A stretch of DNA of 64,000 nucleotides, taken from positions 85,272-149,271 of the forward strand of contig NZ_CP061942.1 of assembly GCF_014805825.1 (NCBI RefSeq), written 5' to 3'. Source of the stretch: Marinomonas algicola. Its GTDB lineage: Bacteria > Pseudomonadota > Gammaproteobacteria > Pseudomonadales > Marinomonadaceae. Under the pieces are notes generated by a model, which did no database searches, was not told the DNA's origin, and was given only the letters and a program-made list of their open reading frames with translations. This document shows, in pieces, positions 16,244-24,945 of the stretch. A program made the translations under genes and the position numbers. Each line of letters opens with the position of its first letter. Positions within the stretch are counted from its first letter, which is position 1.

Positions 16244-16608
16244 AGCCCCGTTATCTGCGCCCTGCGTTAAATTTACCCCAGATATTTTTATACCGAGACC
16301 CGGTGGACTTTAGAAAGCAGGCCCATGGACTGGCGGTGCTGATCGAGCAAGAGCTAGGACACAATCCGTTTTCTGGAGCCTTGTACGCGTTTACCAACCG
16401 GCATCGCAATAAAATCAAATGCGTGATGTGGGAAGACAATGGCTTCGTGCTCTACTACAAAGGCCTCGCAGAGGAAAAGTTTAAGTGGCCCAAAGCCTCA
16501 GATGAGTTGGTATCCCTCACTGGCGAGCAGATAAATTGGCTGTTAGATGGCTACGATCTTAGCCTAATGCAAGGCCATAAAACCTTGCATTATGAGGCAC
16601 TTTGCTGA
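16240..16608 (+). CDS. tnpB: IS66 accessory protein TnpB
   Basis: A 122-residue IS66 Orf2 protein with the diagnostic IFLYRDPVDFRKQAHGLAVL and SGALYAFTNRHRNKIKCVMW, then DNGFVLYYKGLAEEKFKWPK. It overlaps the tnpA stop (ATGA) and is followed at once by tnpC. TnpB is needed for transposition in studied IS66 members although its biochemical role is unclear. Intact. Confidence 0.9.
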   Translation: MKPRYLRPALNLPQIFLYRDPVDFRKQAHGLAVLIEQELGHNPFSGALYAFTNRHRNKIKCVMWEDNGFVLYYKGLAEEKFKWPKASDELVSLTGEQINWLLDGYDLSLMQGHKTLHYEALC

Positions 16609-16642
16609 GGATTTTGGCGGTCATTTCTGCTATCATAGCGTC

Positions 16643-18196
16643 ATGAAAATCGCTCCCAAATCTCATTGCAAAACGCCAGATTACAGTCAGTTATCACAAG
16701 CTGAGCTGATGTCTTTGCTGTTGCAAAAAGACTCGGTCTTAGCTCAGCGCGATGCCTATATCGAGCGTCTTGAAGAGATCATCCGTCTGCAAAAAGTACA
16801 ACGCTTCGCCGCCAAGAGTGAGAAGCAGCCGTTGCAGATCACCTTGTTTGATGAAGTGGAGCTGGAAAGTGCGATTGACGATCTGATTGATGAAATTCCA
16901 GAAGACTCATTGAGCCAGGAGCTTGCGCAAACCAAGAAAAGTCGTCAGCGTCAGCGGGGGTTCTCGTTCTCATTAAACCGAATCCGTCGTGAGATCAGTC
17001 TAAGCGATGACGAGAAAGCTGGTGCAGCCAAAACCTTCTTCACCAAAGTGAAAGAAGAGCTGGAGTTTATCCCCGCTCAGCTTAACGTGATCGAGATCTG
17101 GCAAGAAAAAGCGGTGTTTGAATCTTTGACTGGCGAGCAAATCATCGCAGCAAAACGGCCAACTCATCCTCTGGGTAAATGCGTTGCCACTACCTCCTTG
17201 TTGGCGTACATCATCACGTCAAAATATGCCGATGGCTTACCTCTGTATCGCTTAGATGGCATGTTATCTCGTCTTGGTCATGAAATTGGTCGCAATAATA
17301 TGGCGAATTGGATCATCCGACTGGATGGTGTCTTTAAGCCTCTGATCAACTTAATGCGGGAACAACAAAACCACGGTCGTTATATCCAAGCGCATGAGAC
17401 CCGTATCCAAGTGTTGAAAGAAACGGGTAAAACTGCTCAAAGTGATAAATGGATGTGGGTCACGCGGGGCGGACCACCGGATACACCTTCCGTGTTGTTT
17501 GAGTATGATCCGACCCGAGCGGGTCACGTTCCTGCACGCCTATTGGAAGGGTTTAGTGGCGTATTACAAGTGGACGGCTACAGTGGCTATGGCAAGGTCT
17601 GCCGAGAGCTTGATATCACTCGCATTGGCTGCTGGGATCATGCGCGACGTAAGTTTGTCGAAGCCGCGCGCGGTGCGGCGCCTCAGAAAGGAAAAGGAAA
17701 AAGCAATAAGGCCAAACCATCGAAAGCCGATGTCGCCATCGGTAAAATCCGCAAGCTCTATGCCATCGAAAGCAAAATAGAGAACTTAAGCGAGTCGGAA
17801 AAATACACCGTTCGCCAAGAACTGGCTTTGCCAGTGCTGCAAGACCTCAAAGCATGGTTGGAAACCAATCACCCTAAGGTTCCCAAAGACTCGCTGACCT
17901 TCAAAGCGATCCAATATACCCTCAATCAGTGGGAATCTCTGATCGCTTACTGCGACCATGGCTTCGTCCACATCAGTAACGCCTTGGCCGAAAATGCTAT
18001 CCGCCCGTTCGCGGTGGGCAGACGCAATTGGTTGTTTGCAGACTCCGCCCGAGGCGCCCGTGCCAGCGCGACCTGCTACTCACTGATAGAAACCGCCAAA
18101 GCCAATGGCCTAGAGCCATCGGGTTATATCCAATACGTGCTCGATCATATAGCTGACGCGGATACCTTAGAAAAACTCGAAGCGCTGTTGCCCTAG
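16643..18196 (+). CDS. tnpC: IS66 transposase TnpC
   Basis: A 517-residue DDE transposase when started at ATG 16643 (MKIAPKSHCK); the open frame extends 17 codons further upstream. N-terminal coiled coil (LSQAELMSLLLQKDSVLAQR), central zf-IS66-like region, then the catalytic core: HETRIQVLKETGK, QVDGYSGYGKVC (Asp), GCWDHARRKFVEAARG and NALAENAIRPFAVGRRNWLF (Glu in ENAIRP). Length is normal and the frame is unbroken. The element could move if TnpA can be dispensed with or read through. Confidence 0.9.
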   Translation: MKIAPKSHCKTPDYSQLSQAELMSLLLQKDSVLAQRDAYIERLEEIIRLQKVQRFAAKSEKQPLQITLFDEVELESAIDDLIDEIPEDSLSQELAQTKKSRQRQRGFSFSLNRIRREISLSDDEKAGAAKTFFTKVKEELEFIPAQLNVIEIWQEKAVFESLTGEQIIAAKRPTHPLGKCVATTSLLAYIITSKYADGLPLYRLDGMLSRLGHEIGRNNMANWIIRLDGVFKPLINLMREQQNHGRYIQAHETRIQVLKETGKTAQSDKWMWVTRGGPPDTPSVLFEYDPTRAGHVPARLLEGFSGVLQVDGYSGYGKVCRELDITRIGCWDHARRKFVEAARGAAPQKGKGKSNKAKPSKADVAIGKIRKLYAIESKIENLSESEKYTVRQELALPVLQDLKAWLETNHPKVPKDSLTFKAIQYTLNQWESLIAYCDHGFVHISNALAENAIRPFAVGRRNWLFADSARGARASATCYSLIETAKANGLEPSGYIQYVLDHIADADTLEKLEALLP

Positions 18197-18269
18197 AACA
18201 TGCCGAAAGCAAGCTAGATTAGCAGAACTGATCGTATCGTTATAGGAGCTGATATAAGGGCGCTTACGC

Positions 18270-18980
18270 TGGGGGTATATTTTTGTGATGACCGGAGTGC
18301 TTGGCGGTTTATTGTTTCTGCTGGCCACACGATATGTACAAGCAACATCGGAGACCAAAAAACGGTTTTCCTTTCGCGACACCTTAACGCTCTATCAAAC
18401 TTTACTTAAAGACGCCTCGTTTCGCAGCTACGCCATTGCCAATACGTTGATTGCCTGCTGCTTCTACTTTTTTGTCAGTGCTTCACCTTACATCACCGCG
18501 ACCTTTGATCAATCAAGTCATTTATTTGGCTATTGGTTTATGAGCATCACCCTGTGCTTCATGTTAGGTGGCTTCTTAAGCACACGGGTCACAAAGTACG
18601 TCAATGAAGATCGCGCCATTGGATTAGGTAACGGGATCGCGTTACTCGGTGCACTATTATTGCTGTTGATCCCAATGATCACCTATACCCACTACCTAAC
18701 GCTTTTTCTACCGATGTGCTTAGTCACTCTTGGTCGAGGCATCAGTCAGCCGTCTTATCAATCGGCGGCGATTGGTGGTGTCGGCAGTAATGGCGGTTTA
18801 GCCGCAGGATTAATGGGGTTCTTGCAACTGGCGTTTGGTGCCATTTGCTCACAGGTGTCACCTATTATGGTCGAGCTCTGGCCGCTATCGCTTTCTATCG
18901 CCATTATTACCTGCGTTGGTATCGCACTGGGTGTGCATTCGATCCAACTCTATAGAAAGCCTGCCAAGCCGCATTTTTAG
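18270..18980 (+). pseudogene. MFS transporter, C-terminal half
   Basis: About 235 residues of a 12-helix Bcr/CflA-like major facilitator, containing roughly its last six membrane helices: WGYIFVMTGVLGGLLFLLAT at the broken start, AIANTLIACCFYFFVSASPY, GFLSTRVTKYVNEDRAIGLG, LGALLLLLIPMITYTHY, QPSYQSAAIGGVGSNGGLAA. The N-terminal half is missing, cut at the IS66 right end (18267). The GTG/ATG at 18285-18288 is only an internal codon. Members of this family export drugs or siderophores; with the truncated TonB receptor nearby a siderophore exporter is plausible. Confidence 0.75.
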
Positions 18981-18992
18981 AAGCAAAAGGCT

Positions 18993-19322
18993 ATGTCACT
19001 GATTGCAGACATCAAACAGAGCCAGCAACAAGCCAAACAAAAGCAATCGAAAGTAGAGCAAGAAGCGCAGTCTCGTCAGGCACGATTCGAACACAACCTA
19101 AAACAGCCTAAATCGGTCGGCACACAAGTGTGCACATGGCAAAACAGCATTGGACACGTCGCAGCGGTGGAAAAAGACCGCATCCAAATCAACGTTCATG
19201 GACGCGCGCCGTCAACCACCTACGGCGCCTTCTTCGGCGCCACCCCTACAAACCAAGACATTGAAAAACAAGAAGCAACAGTCTGGACCGACGGCAGTGA
19301 CTGGGCGGTGTGTGGGGGTTAA
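18993..19322 (+). CDS. Hypothetical protein (109 residues)
   Basis: Starts 12 bases after the MFS stop. The N-terminal 40 residues are a Gln/Lys-rich coiled coil (IKQSQQQAKQKQSKVEQEAQ), the rest looks like a small beta domain (TQVCTWQNSIGHVAAVEKDR, IQINVHGRAPSTTYG) ending in WTDGSDWAVCGG. No signal sequence. It may have been the last gene of the transporter operon. Function unknown. Confidence 0.55.
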   Translation: MSLIADIKQSQQQAKQKQSKVEQEAQSRQARFEHNLKQPKSVGTQVCTWQNSIGHVAAVEKDRIQINVHGRAPSTTYGAFFGATPTNQDIEKQEATVWTDGSDWAVCGG

Positions 19323-19416
19323 TAGAATTCAGCAGCAAGTAAAGCAGCCAAATTCAGTTTGGTCCGCTGCCGGTTGTTGTTCGTTAGTTGAAGGATAGCA
19401 AAGAAAATGAGTAACA

Positions 19417-19452
19417 GAGCGTGTTGTGTCATTCATAAAAAACAGCACGCTC
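19417..19452. terminator. Hairpin between convergent genes
   Basis: GAGCGTGTTGT and ACAGCACGCTC pair around a 14-base loop containing AAAAAA, between the convergent genes ending at 19322 and 19475. A bidirectional terminator is plausible, but there is no strong T-tract on either side. Confidence 0.35.
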
Positions 19453-19474
19453 CACCACATAAGAAGCTAAGCTG

Positions 19475-20437
19475 CTACACAGTATGATTCACAAACAACA
19501 CTACTTTGAAACTCGTTTTTTCCCATACACTGAACCCGCTAGACACATCCAAATTACCGCTTAACTGCCCATGCAGTGCTTCGCTGAGGTTCGAGTATTC
19601 GGACAAGGTAAAGCTTTCAGGGGCCCAAATATGCATAATCACATGGGCTTCAGTATGTGCATCCTGCATACCTTGCAATAAAGGAAAATCGGTCAGTTTA
19701 TCGACGATATCGCCATAGTTGCCCGCTTCAATCACTGCACCATAGCCCACACCTCGCCCAGATAGAACCATGATGAAATGGGCGAAGTCGATCCGAGCCA
19801 CCGCATCACTGTCCACCATTGCCAACAGTCCAGATATCAATTCATTGATATACTGATTTGCCGCATCGAGGGCATCATCAAGTTTGGCATTCTGGCCTAG
19901 CGCTTGTTGAAGCTTGGCATTTTCTAAAACAAAAGTCGTGCCAGCAGACTGTCGGCAACGCTCTATTAACGTGTCTGCCAACAGCAAGCGACGTTTTCCT
20001 TCAAATGCAAATGGACGCACGACAAACGCAATCGTCGGCACATTAAGCTGTTCGCACAGCTCTAATACCACGGGTGTCGCGCCTGTACCGGTTCCACCGC
20101 CACCGCCACTGATGGTGATCACCAGATCATATCCATGAATCATGTCTTGCAGAGCATTCAGCGATTCTCGCGCAGACTGTTCCCCAACATGCGGCATAGA
20201 GCCCGCACCCAGTCCTTTCGTAATAACGTCTCCAATCGGAACCTGTAACGAAACTTGCGTCAACTTGAGCTCACGTTGATCGGTATTAACCGCAGCCAGC
20301 GTGACCTTTGAAGCGATGGCCGTTTGTCCCATCACTTCCACTGCACTGCACCCACAGCCACCAATGCCAACCAAGAGTATTTTGGGCGTGGTATCATCGA
20401 CCAATTCAAATACGCTATTTTGATTACTAGTATTCAT
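19475..20437 (-). CDS. Divergent FtsZ/tubulin-like GTPase
   Basis: A 320-residue tubulin-superfamily GTPase. FtsZ motifs in order: GIGGCGCSAVEVM (T1, about 23-35), AAVNTDQREL (T2), GDVITKGLGAGSMPHVGEQS (T3), the tubulin signature SGGGGGTGTGATPVV (T4, about 110-124), RPFAFEGKRR, DALDAANQYINEL (T6), and ARIDFAHFIMVLSGRGVGYG (T7). In T7 the first Asp of the FtsZ pattern N-x-D-F-A-D is kept, but the Asn is changed and the second Asp is His, so GTP hydrolysis on polymerisation may be weakened. The C-terminal FtsA/ZipA-binding tail of true FtsZ is absent. It is the last gene of an operon with a PcfJ-like gene (ATGA overlap). Not a cell-division ftsZ by context; role unknown. Confidence 0.85.
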   Translation of the reverse strand: MNTSNQNSVFELVDDTTPKILLVGIGGCGCSAVEVMGQTAIASKVTLAAVNTDQRELKLTQVSLQVPIGDVITKGLGAGSMPHVGEQSARESLNALQDMIHGYDLVITISGGGGGTGTGATPVVLELCEQLNVPTIAFVVRPFAFEGKRRLLLADTLIERCRQSAGTTFVLENAKLQQALGQNAKLDDALDAANQYINELISGLLAMVDSDAVARIDFAHFIMVLSGRGVGYGAVIEAGNYGDIVDKLTDFPLLQGMQDAHTEAHVIMHIWAPESFTLSEYSNLSEALHGQLSGNLDVSSGFSVWEKTSFKVVLFVNHTV

Positions 20438-22056
20438 TGATCATCCCCTACTTCCAATACCGACCAACCTTCAGGTATGTCGCTCATAGCAAGCCACCAA
20501 TCCAATAGATCCACATCATTTTGGTTGCGAGCAACCTCACGACACGCCACATTTACGACTTGCCACTGGCCATTAGCCGCACATTCAAACTCAATGACTC
20601 GCTCAGCCTCAGGGCGCTCTACTCGAAAGACATACCGCTCGCCTTTGTGTATTTGCTCCACAGTGCTTTGGATTTGTCCATTCATGTAGCGCTGCTCTCG
20701 CTCGTACATTTGTTCACTCTCAAGCGCAATAAGTGGCGATTCGGTGACGAATGGAGGCAACGGAAAAAACACATCATTGGGCCGAGCAGACAAAGAGCGT
20801 CGACGCTCTAGATAGGACACTTTCGAACCTTCGTACTGGTCGAACCAGGCTTGAATGTCACTTAACGTTTCTGCAGTGGGCTCAGTATTATGATGCCCTT
20901 TGATCTGCCCAAGACTCCACCCTCCCTTTGAACATATCAGCTCAACCGTGGCACGCTGTGCACCTAGGAAACGATAAATATAGCTTTCGCCCTGCTCAAT
21001 ATTTTCACGATAACTAGAGACACAATGCCTCATACGTTGCCCCTCCTTGCACAACGACATAAACGTCAAAATCGGTTGGATAGTCTCTGTGCCCTCAAAC
21101 GGAGGCATGGGAAACACGCCCCTTAAACCTTCCTCTTCCGGTAATAACAAAAGCAATCGCTTCATCCATTTATCATGGCGACGTTTTAAACCTGCAAACG
21201 AATGCACGTTATCAAAATGACTATAAGCTGGAATACCTAACGCCTTGCCCATGCGCTGAACATCTTCTGCCGTTTCTCTCACTTGCCAAAGCCAACTGCG
21301 TACATCTTTGCCAGACAGTGGTTTAAGTGTTTCCAAGTCATCACGCCATTTGCGAATATCAATCGGCAAATCCAACAACGTCATGATCTGCAAAAATGAC
21401 ACACTGACGGCCTCAAAGCCGTTTAAATAAGCGACTTGCTGCGGATCACGAATCCATTTCTGTAAGCGCTCCCATTCGTGCACATCTCCAATACTGGCTG
21501 TCACTTTACGTAGCCACTTCAGCATCCATTTCTGTCGATGCCCAGCGACCAGCTCTAACAAATCTAAACGCGGCCGTGTCAGCCAATGTTCAATGTCCTT
21601 TTCGGTCAGTTGCGCCTTTTGAGCACAGCCCAAGAAAAGCCAAGCCAAATTAAAATCTGACTCACACAGCTGTTTGAACGCATCAGATTGAAGGCAAGTA
21701 TTCAGCATCGAGATCTGAAGGTAGCGAACCAACAGCGCCATCTTCTTTGCGTCCTCCGGCAAAAAACGTACGACCTCAGCCAATATCGGACAGGTCTGAG
21801 CCCAAGTGAGCAATGGCAGGCCTGCGTCCTGCTCGACTTCCTGCCAACGCTCGTCATTAAGCTTTCTGCGCTTAATGACGATGCCCTCTTGAATCGGTAA
21901 ATATGGCATGATAAGCAGCTTCTCTTTGATTGGGTTTGTAATGTCCCAAATCAGTGCTGAGTCCTCTAGATAGAATGCCCCATCTTGAGTTTGCTTATCG
22001 ACAAGCTCTGCTAATCGCTTGCCGCGGGCTGCTATGTGTTCACGTAAGATAGCCAT
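20434..22056 (-). CDS. PcfJ-like protein
   Basis: A 540-residue protein. Residues about 350-410 carry the PcfJ-family core: EGQRMRHCVSSYRENIEQGE, SYIYRF, ATVELICSKGGWSLGQIKGH and HNTEP, with the conserved HC and GxIxG(H)xN features. The N-terminal 330 residues are helical and match nothing I know. The C-terminal 100 residues look like a small beta domain (GERYVFRVERPEAERVIEFE). PcfJ was named from a conjugative plasmid, but the family's activity is not established. Encoded between an unknown protein and an FtsZ-like GTPase in a tight operon (11-base gap before, 4-base overlap after). Confidence 0.7.
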   Translation of the reverse strand: MAILREHIAARGKRLAELVDKQTQDGAFYLEDSALIWDITNPIKEKLLIMPYLPIQEGIVIKRRKLNDERWQEVEQDAGLPLLTWAQTCPILAEVVRFLPEDAKKMALLVRYLQISMLNTCLQSDAFKQLCESDFNLAWLFLGCAQKAQLTEKDIEHWLTRPRLDLLELVAGHRQKWMLKWLRKVTASIGDVHEWERLQKWIRDPQQVAYLNGFEAVSVSFLQIMTLLDLPIDIRKWRDDLETLKPLSGKDVRSWLWQVRETAEDVQRMGKALGIPAYSHFDNVHSFAGLKRRHDKWMKRLLLLLPEEEGLRGVFPMPPFEGTETIQPILTFMSLCKEGQRMRHCVSSYRENIEQGESYIYRFLGAQRATVELICSKGGWSLGQIKGHHNTEPTAETLSDIQAWFDQYEGSKVSYLERRRSLSARPNDVFFPLPPFVTESPLIALESEQMYEREQRYMNGQIQSTVEQIHKGERYVFRVERPEAERVIEFECAANGQWQVVNVACREVARNQNDVDLLDWWLAMSDIPEGWSVLEVGDDQ

Positions 22057-22067
22057 AGTCAGTCTCC

Positions 22068-22931
22068 CTACTTCTTAGACTTACGTGATGGATTACGATT
22101 GATCTTGCGAGGCACCCACTCTTCAGACGACCTCGGCACAGCCTTTAGCGGCTCTTTCTTTTCGCCTGGCTTATCATGCAGCTCAAACTTAATCGATTTA
22201 ACGCTGATACAATCCGAGCGATGACCAACGATCTTAGCCAGCATATGCTCTAGTAAATAAAAGAGCTCTGCTTGCGCGTGCTGCTCACCACCGTACTCCA
22301 CCATGGTACGGTCGCCATCTTTCAAAATGTTCTTACGAGAAAGTTTCACCTTGCCACCTTTCTCATCGAAGCAACTAAAACTACCGCACTCAACTCTTTC
22401 ACCGTTATCCCATAGGAACCACTTCTGCTGTTGATCTGGATACCAGATTTGGCTGTTCTCAACGTGAAGCAATGGCTCGACTTTGAAGGTGCTTTCCCGC
22501 CAAATATACACATTGACAGAACGCATAAACCCAGTCTCGTTGATTAAATCCTCTAAACTAAAACATTCTTCATAGCGCTCTGCTAGTTCCTCAAAGTCAA
22601 TCCACTCTTCTAGGTCCTCCACTGAAGCAATGTAGATCGGATCCGTCGCGATTGAATCCGATACACGCTGACGCGATACCCAAAAAGTAGCTGCCAAGTT
22701 AGCCTCGTTATAGACTCGCTCCTCCAAAGCATCGACTATGGCGTTTTTAAGGCCCTGTACCGCTCTGCCCAATAAATAATTACCGTGATCACTGCACTCA
22801 TCAAAGGTGTACAAATCAAGCTCGTACACATACTTCACACGGGGAATATAGAAGTCCGGCGCGATCTTACCCATACGGTGAACTGAGTTTGAATCTGGAA
22901 AAAAGCGTAAATTGTGAGAATGGATAATCAT
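22068..22931 (-). CDS. Hypothetical first gene of the FtsZ-like operon
   Basis: Started at ATG 22931, giving 287 residues, because a GAGGA ribosome site lies 8 bases before it; a TTG at 22967 in the same frame has none. The protein begins MIIHSHNLRFFPDSNSVHRM, is acidic and rich in aromatic residues (YVYELDLYTFDECSDHGNYL, WIDFEELAERYEECF) and ends in a basic tail (VPRKINRNPSRKSKK). Not recognised. It is 11 bases upstream of the PcfJ-like gene, so the three proteins are probably co-expressed and may act together. Confidence 0.65.
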   Translation of the reverse strand: MIIHSHNLRFFPDSNSVHRMGKIAPDFYIPRVKYVYELDLYTFDECSDHGNYLLGRAVQGLKNAIVDALEERVYNEANLAATFWVSRQRVSDSIATDPIYIASVEDLEEWIDFEELAERYEECFSLEDLINETGFMRSVNVYIWRESTFKVEPLLHVENSQIWYPDQQQKWFLWDNGERVECGSFSCFDEKGGKVKLSRKNILKDGDRTMVEYGGEQHAQAELFYLLEHMLAKIVGHRSDCISVKSIKFELHDKPGEKKEPLKAVPRSSEEWVPRKINRNPSRKSKK

Positions 22932-23344
22932 AGAAGTGTCCTCATGTTTGACGTTCAACAGGGACAACTATAGCAGTGCAGAACGACAAAACATGTCGCC
23001 CTAAGTTATTGAAATAAAAGAAAAACGTTAACTATCTTTGTAACCATTAGCTTACGTTCTAACTAAATAAACATCAACTAAAAACGTAACCAGTTTGGGA
23101 AATACACAAGGTAGCGGAACGCCAGAAGCACTTAAAATCCCGTCCACTACATTAGAAAATGATTTATTAAATCACCAAATTGTGATCACAGAATCGGCTG
23201 GTGATAAATCGAAGATGAACTGCACAGCCCCTAATATGACAGTTAGATGCCAGAATATCAGATCAAGCTAAGGCACTTCGTCGACGCTGACACCTATTAC
23301 GGCGCCAGCGTGACGGAGATAGTAGATGAGTGATTAGAGGTCAC
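22932..23344. other. Upstream region of the FtsZ-like operon
   Basis: AT-rich stretch that must hold the operon promoter (no clear boxes seen). Its right part contains a short frame at 23247-23333 that is related to another at 23979-24056 (annotated separately). Confidence 0.4.
23247..23333 (+). repeat. Short reading frame, copy 1 of a diverged direct repeat
   Basis: Reads ATG to TGA, 28 residues: MPEYQIKLRHFVDADTYYGA then SVTEIVDE. The DNA is about 65-70% identical to 23979-24056 and several differences are silent or conservative, which suggests a coding origin. It is on the plus strand while all neighbours are on the minus strand. No ribosome site. Confidence 0.45.
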
Positions 23345-23956
23345 TTATTTAAGATCAGGATCAATTTTTCGATATTGAGCAACAGCACGGTTATACAGGT
23401 TTAACAACTGTGCTAACAGTTTCTTAGTATCGACTTCTTCATGATCTTCTCTTAAGTGGCGATCCATAAATTCTTTAACTGAAGGCTGAATATCATCACC
23501 CATTTGAACAACAAGATCTTCCAATACCTCCATTGGAACCATGTACATAGCATTCAGCTCTTTATCTTTTTCAGCAAGCTGAGCTTCTAAAACTTCTTTA
23601 GAAGCCTTCGCATCCTTTATCTGACTTTTAGCTTCTTTAATTTGCTTTTTAGCATCTTGAGATACCGACTCAGCTTCTTCTTTTGATAGCGCACGATATT
23701 CTTTCATGGCTCGTAGGATGTACTCACTTGCACACATGTCTTTTAAAGTTGACATTCGTGTTTGCTGAGTAGGAATCCAAGGTACATATATAGCCATATC
23801 AGGTAAATTTTCACCAAATAAGCGCACTTTCCACTGTTTAAAGGTCTCATCTGGAATTGCATGAGGGACCCTTCCTAATTGGTCTACATCTCCATAGATA
23901 TCTTCAATTAGGATGCCATATTTCGTTAAGATACGTGATGTTGCAGTTGTACTCAT
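23345..23956 (-). CDS. Hypothetical coiled-coil protein downstream of the JAB gene
   Basis: A 203-residue soluble protein. The first 60 residues are unfamiliar (ILTKYGILIEDIYGDVDQLG, WIPTQQTRMSTLKDMCASEY); residues about 90-135 form a strongly charged coiled coil (ALSKEEAESVSQDAKKQIKE, AQLAEKDKELNAMY); the end is helical (LLAQLLNLYNRAVAQYRKID). It is the last minus-strand gene after the hsdMSR-JAB series but 155 bases away from it, so it may have its own promoter. Related short reading frames lie on both sides of it. Function unknown. Confidence 0.6.
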   Translation of the reverse strand: MSTTATSRILTKYGILIEDIYGDVDQLGRVPHAIPDETFKQWKVRLFGENLPDMAIYVPWIPTQQTRMSTLKDMCASEYILRAMKEYRALSKEEAESVSQDAKKQIKEAKSQIKDAKASKEVLEAQLAEKDKELNAMYMVPMEVLEDLVVQMGDDIQPSVKEFMDRHLREDHEEVDTKKLLAQLLNLYNRAVAQYRKIDPDLK

Positions 23957-23978
23957 TTTAATTTCCTTTAAGTGCTCA

Positions 23979-24056
23979 GAGTATCAGATCAAGCAAAGAT
24001 ACTTCATATATGAAAGTACCTGTTACGGTACCAGCGTGATTGAGGTTATGGATTAG
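23979..24056 (+). repeat. Short reading frame, copy 2 of a diverged direct repeat
   Basis: Codons read EYQIKQRYFIYESTCYGTSV then IEVMD and a TAG. Same order of conserved residues as copy 1 (EYQIK, YG, SV, E). It lacks an ATG in front, so it is a remnant or needs another start. Lies between the 203-residue gene and the JAB gene. Confidence 0.45.
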
Positions 24057-24111
24057 TAAATCAAGCCAAGAGACAAAGTGAAGCTCACACTTTGAGTTGA
24101 TTTTTTACAAG

Positions 24112-24945
24112 CTAAATATTATGCCAGAATCGCTTCTCTGCTTGTCTCTTATTTGTGTATAGAGAATCCTTATCGCTTATTTTTAAACGCCCAAATCCTT
24201 CAAATAAAAAACCTGATGTGCCTAAGGCTTCGCAATTTAATTGAGTCGATACAGGGATTGGAAAAGTAAACTCATCTTCAAATTCATTAATATCAAGTTT
24301 AAACTTTCCAAATTCAAAGGCATCTTGATCAGTTAGGTCATCATTATGAACATGCTCGAAAACCTGTGCGAAAAGCCACATTTTTAAATTCCCCAACGAA
24401 AACTCAAAAACTTGTTCATCAATTACACCATCGAGCTCATCCCTGGCCCTATCCATCGCATGTACCGTTAAAATAATCGCGACACTGTATTCGCGCTTGC
24501 CAACCGTGACAGTTGAGCTTGTAAACTCAGACTCATGATCACCATCTGAACATTGGTAAAACTTTTTCTTACGAATAGATTTTGCATCATACTCGTAAAC
24601 AATCCCCTCTTCTTCTTCAATCTTAAGGTAAGGGTGTGAATGCATTGTGCCAATATATTCAAAGCCTTTACCAAAAACGGCAGCAATATCTTTTTTGAGC
24701 TCCAATGAAATTTCAAATGCGGCAACGGAGCCTCTCGTCCGAGTTGCAGATGTTTCCGGTGTTAGATGATCAACATAGCATTTAAAGGGTAAGTTTTTAT
24801 TAACTCTTCCCCACATATGCGCAAAAGTCTCGATAGCAACGATATCTTGGCCATCATGCTTTATCGAATAAGCTTCAAGTCCTGCCAAGATCATATCAAA
24901 GAGGGCTTCTTTACTAATATTTACTGAATGCAAGTCCGTTGTCAT
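24112..24945 (-). CDS. JAB/MPN-type metallopeptidase-like protein in a type I R-M operon
   Basis: A 277-residue protein whose first 150 residues look like a JAB (MPN+) domain: Glu in IVAIETFAHMWGRVNK, then YIGTMHSHPYLKIEEEEGI, the HxHP metal site, and a following Ser/Asp region (CSDGDHESE) that might supply the last ligand, less certain. JAB enzymes cleave isopeptide or peptide bonds, often next to ubiquitin-like proteins in bacteria. None of those (E1, E2, ubiquitin-like) is visible here. Its ATG overlaps the hsdR stop (ATGA), so it is made with the restriction subunit. It may be an accessory or regulatory peptidase of the restriction system, which is inference. Confidence 0.65.
   Translation of the reverse strand: MTTDLHSVNISKEALFDMILAGLEAYSIKHDGQDIVAIETFAHMWGRVNKNLPFKCYVDHLTPETSATRTRGSVAAFEISLELKKDIAAVFGKGFEYIGTMHSHPYLKIEEEEGIVYEYDAKSIRKKKFYQCSDGDHESEFTSSTVTVGKREYSVAIILTVHAMDRARDELDGVIDEQVFEFSLGNLKMWLFAQVFEHVHNDDLTDQDAFEFGKFKLDINEFEDEFTFPIPVSTQLNCEALGTSGFLFEGFGRLKISDKDSLYTNKRQAEKRFWHNI

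Larger units (their letters stand above)
15852..18267 (+). mobile_element. IS66-family insertion sequence
   Basis: A structurally complete IS66: terminal inverted repeats GTAAGCGTCACTAAATCAGC (left) and GTAAGCGCCCTTATATCAGC (right, reverse complement), and tnpA, tnpB, tnpC in order. The 8 bases on either side (ACATTAAA and GCTGGGGG) do not match, so there is no target duplication; the flanks (IS110 and an MFS gene) come from different places, implying deletion or recombination after insertion. Confidence 0.9.

Noticed and set aside
19408..19488. 26-codon Cys/His-rich frame starting MSNRACC
   Set aside because: It coincides with the hairpin between convergent genes and has only a weak ribosome site; not enough support.
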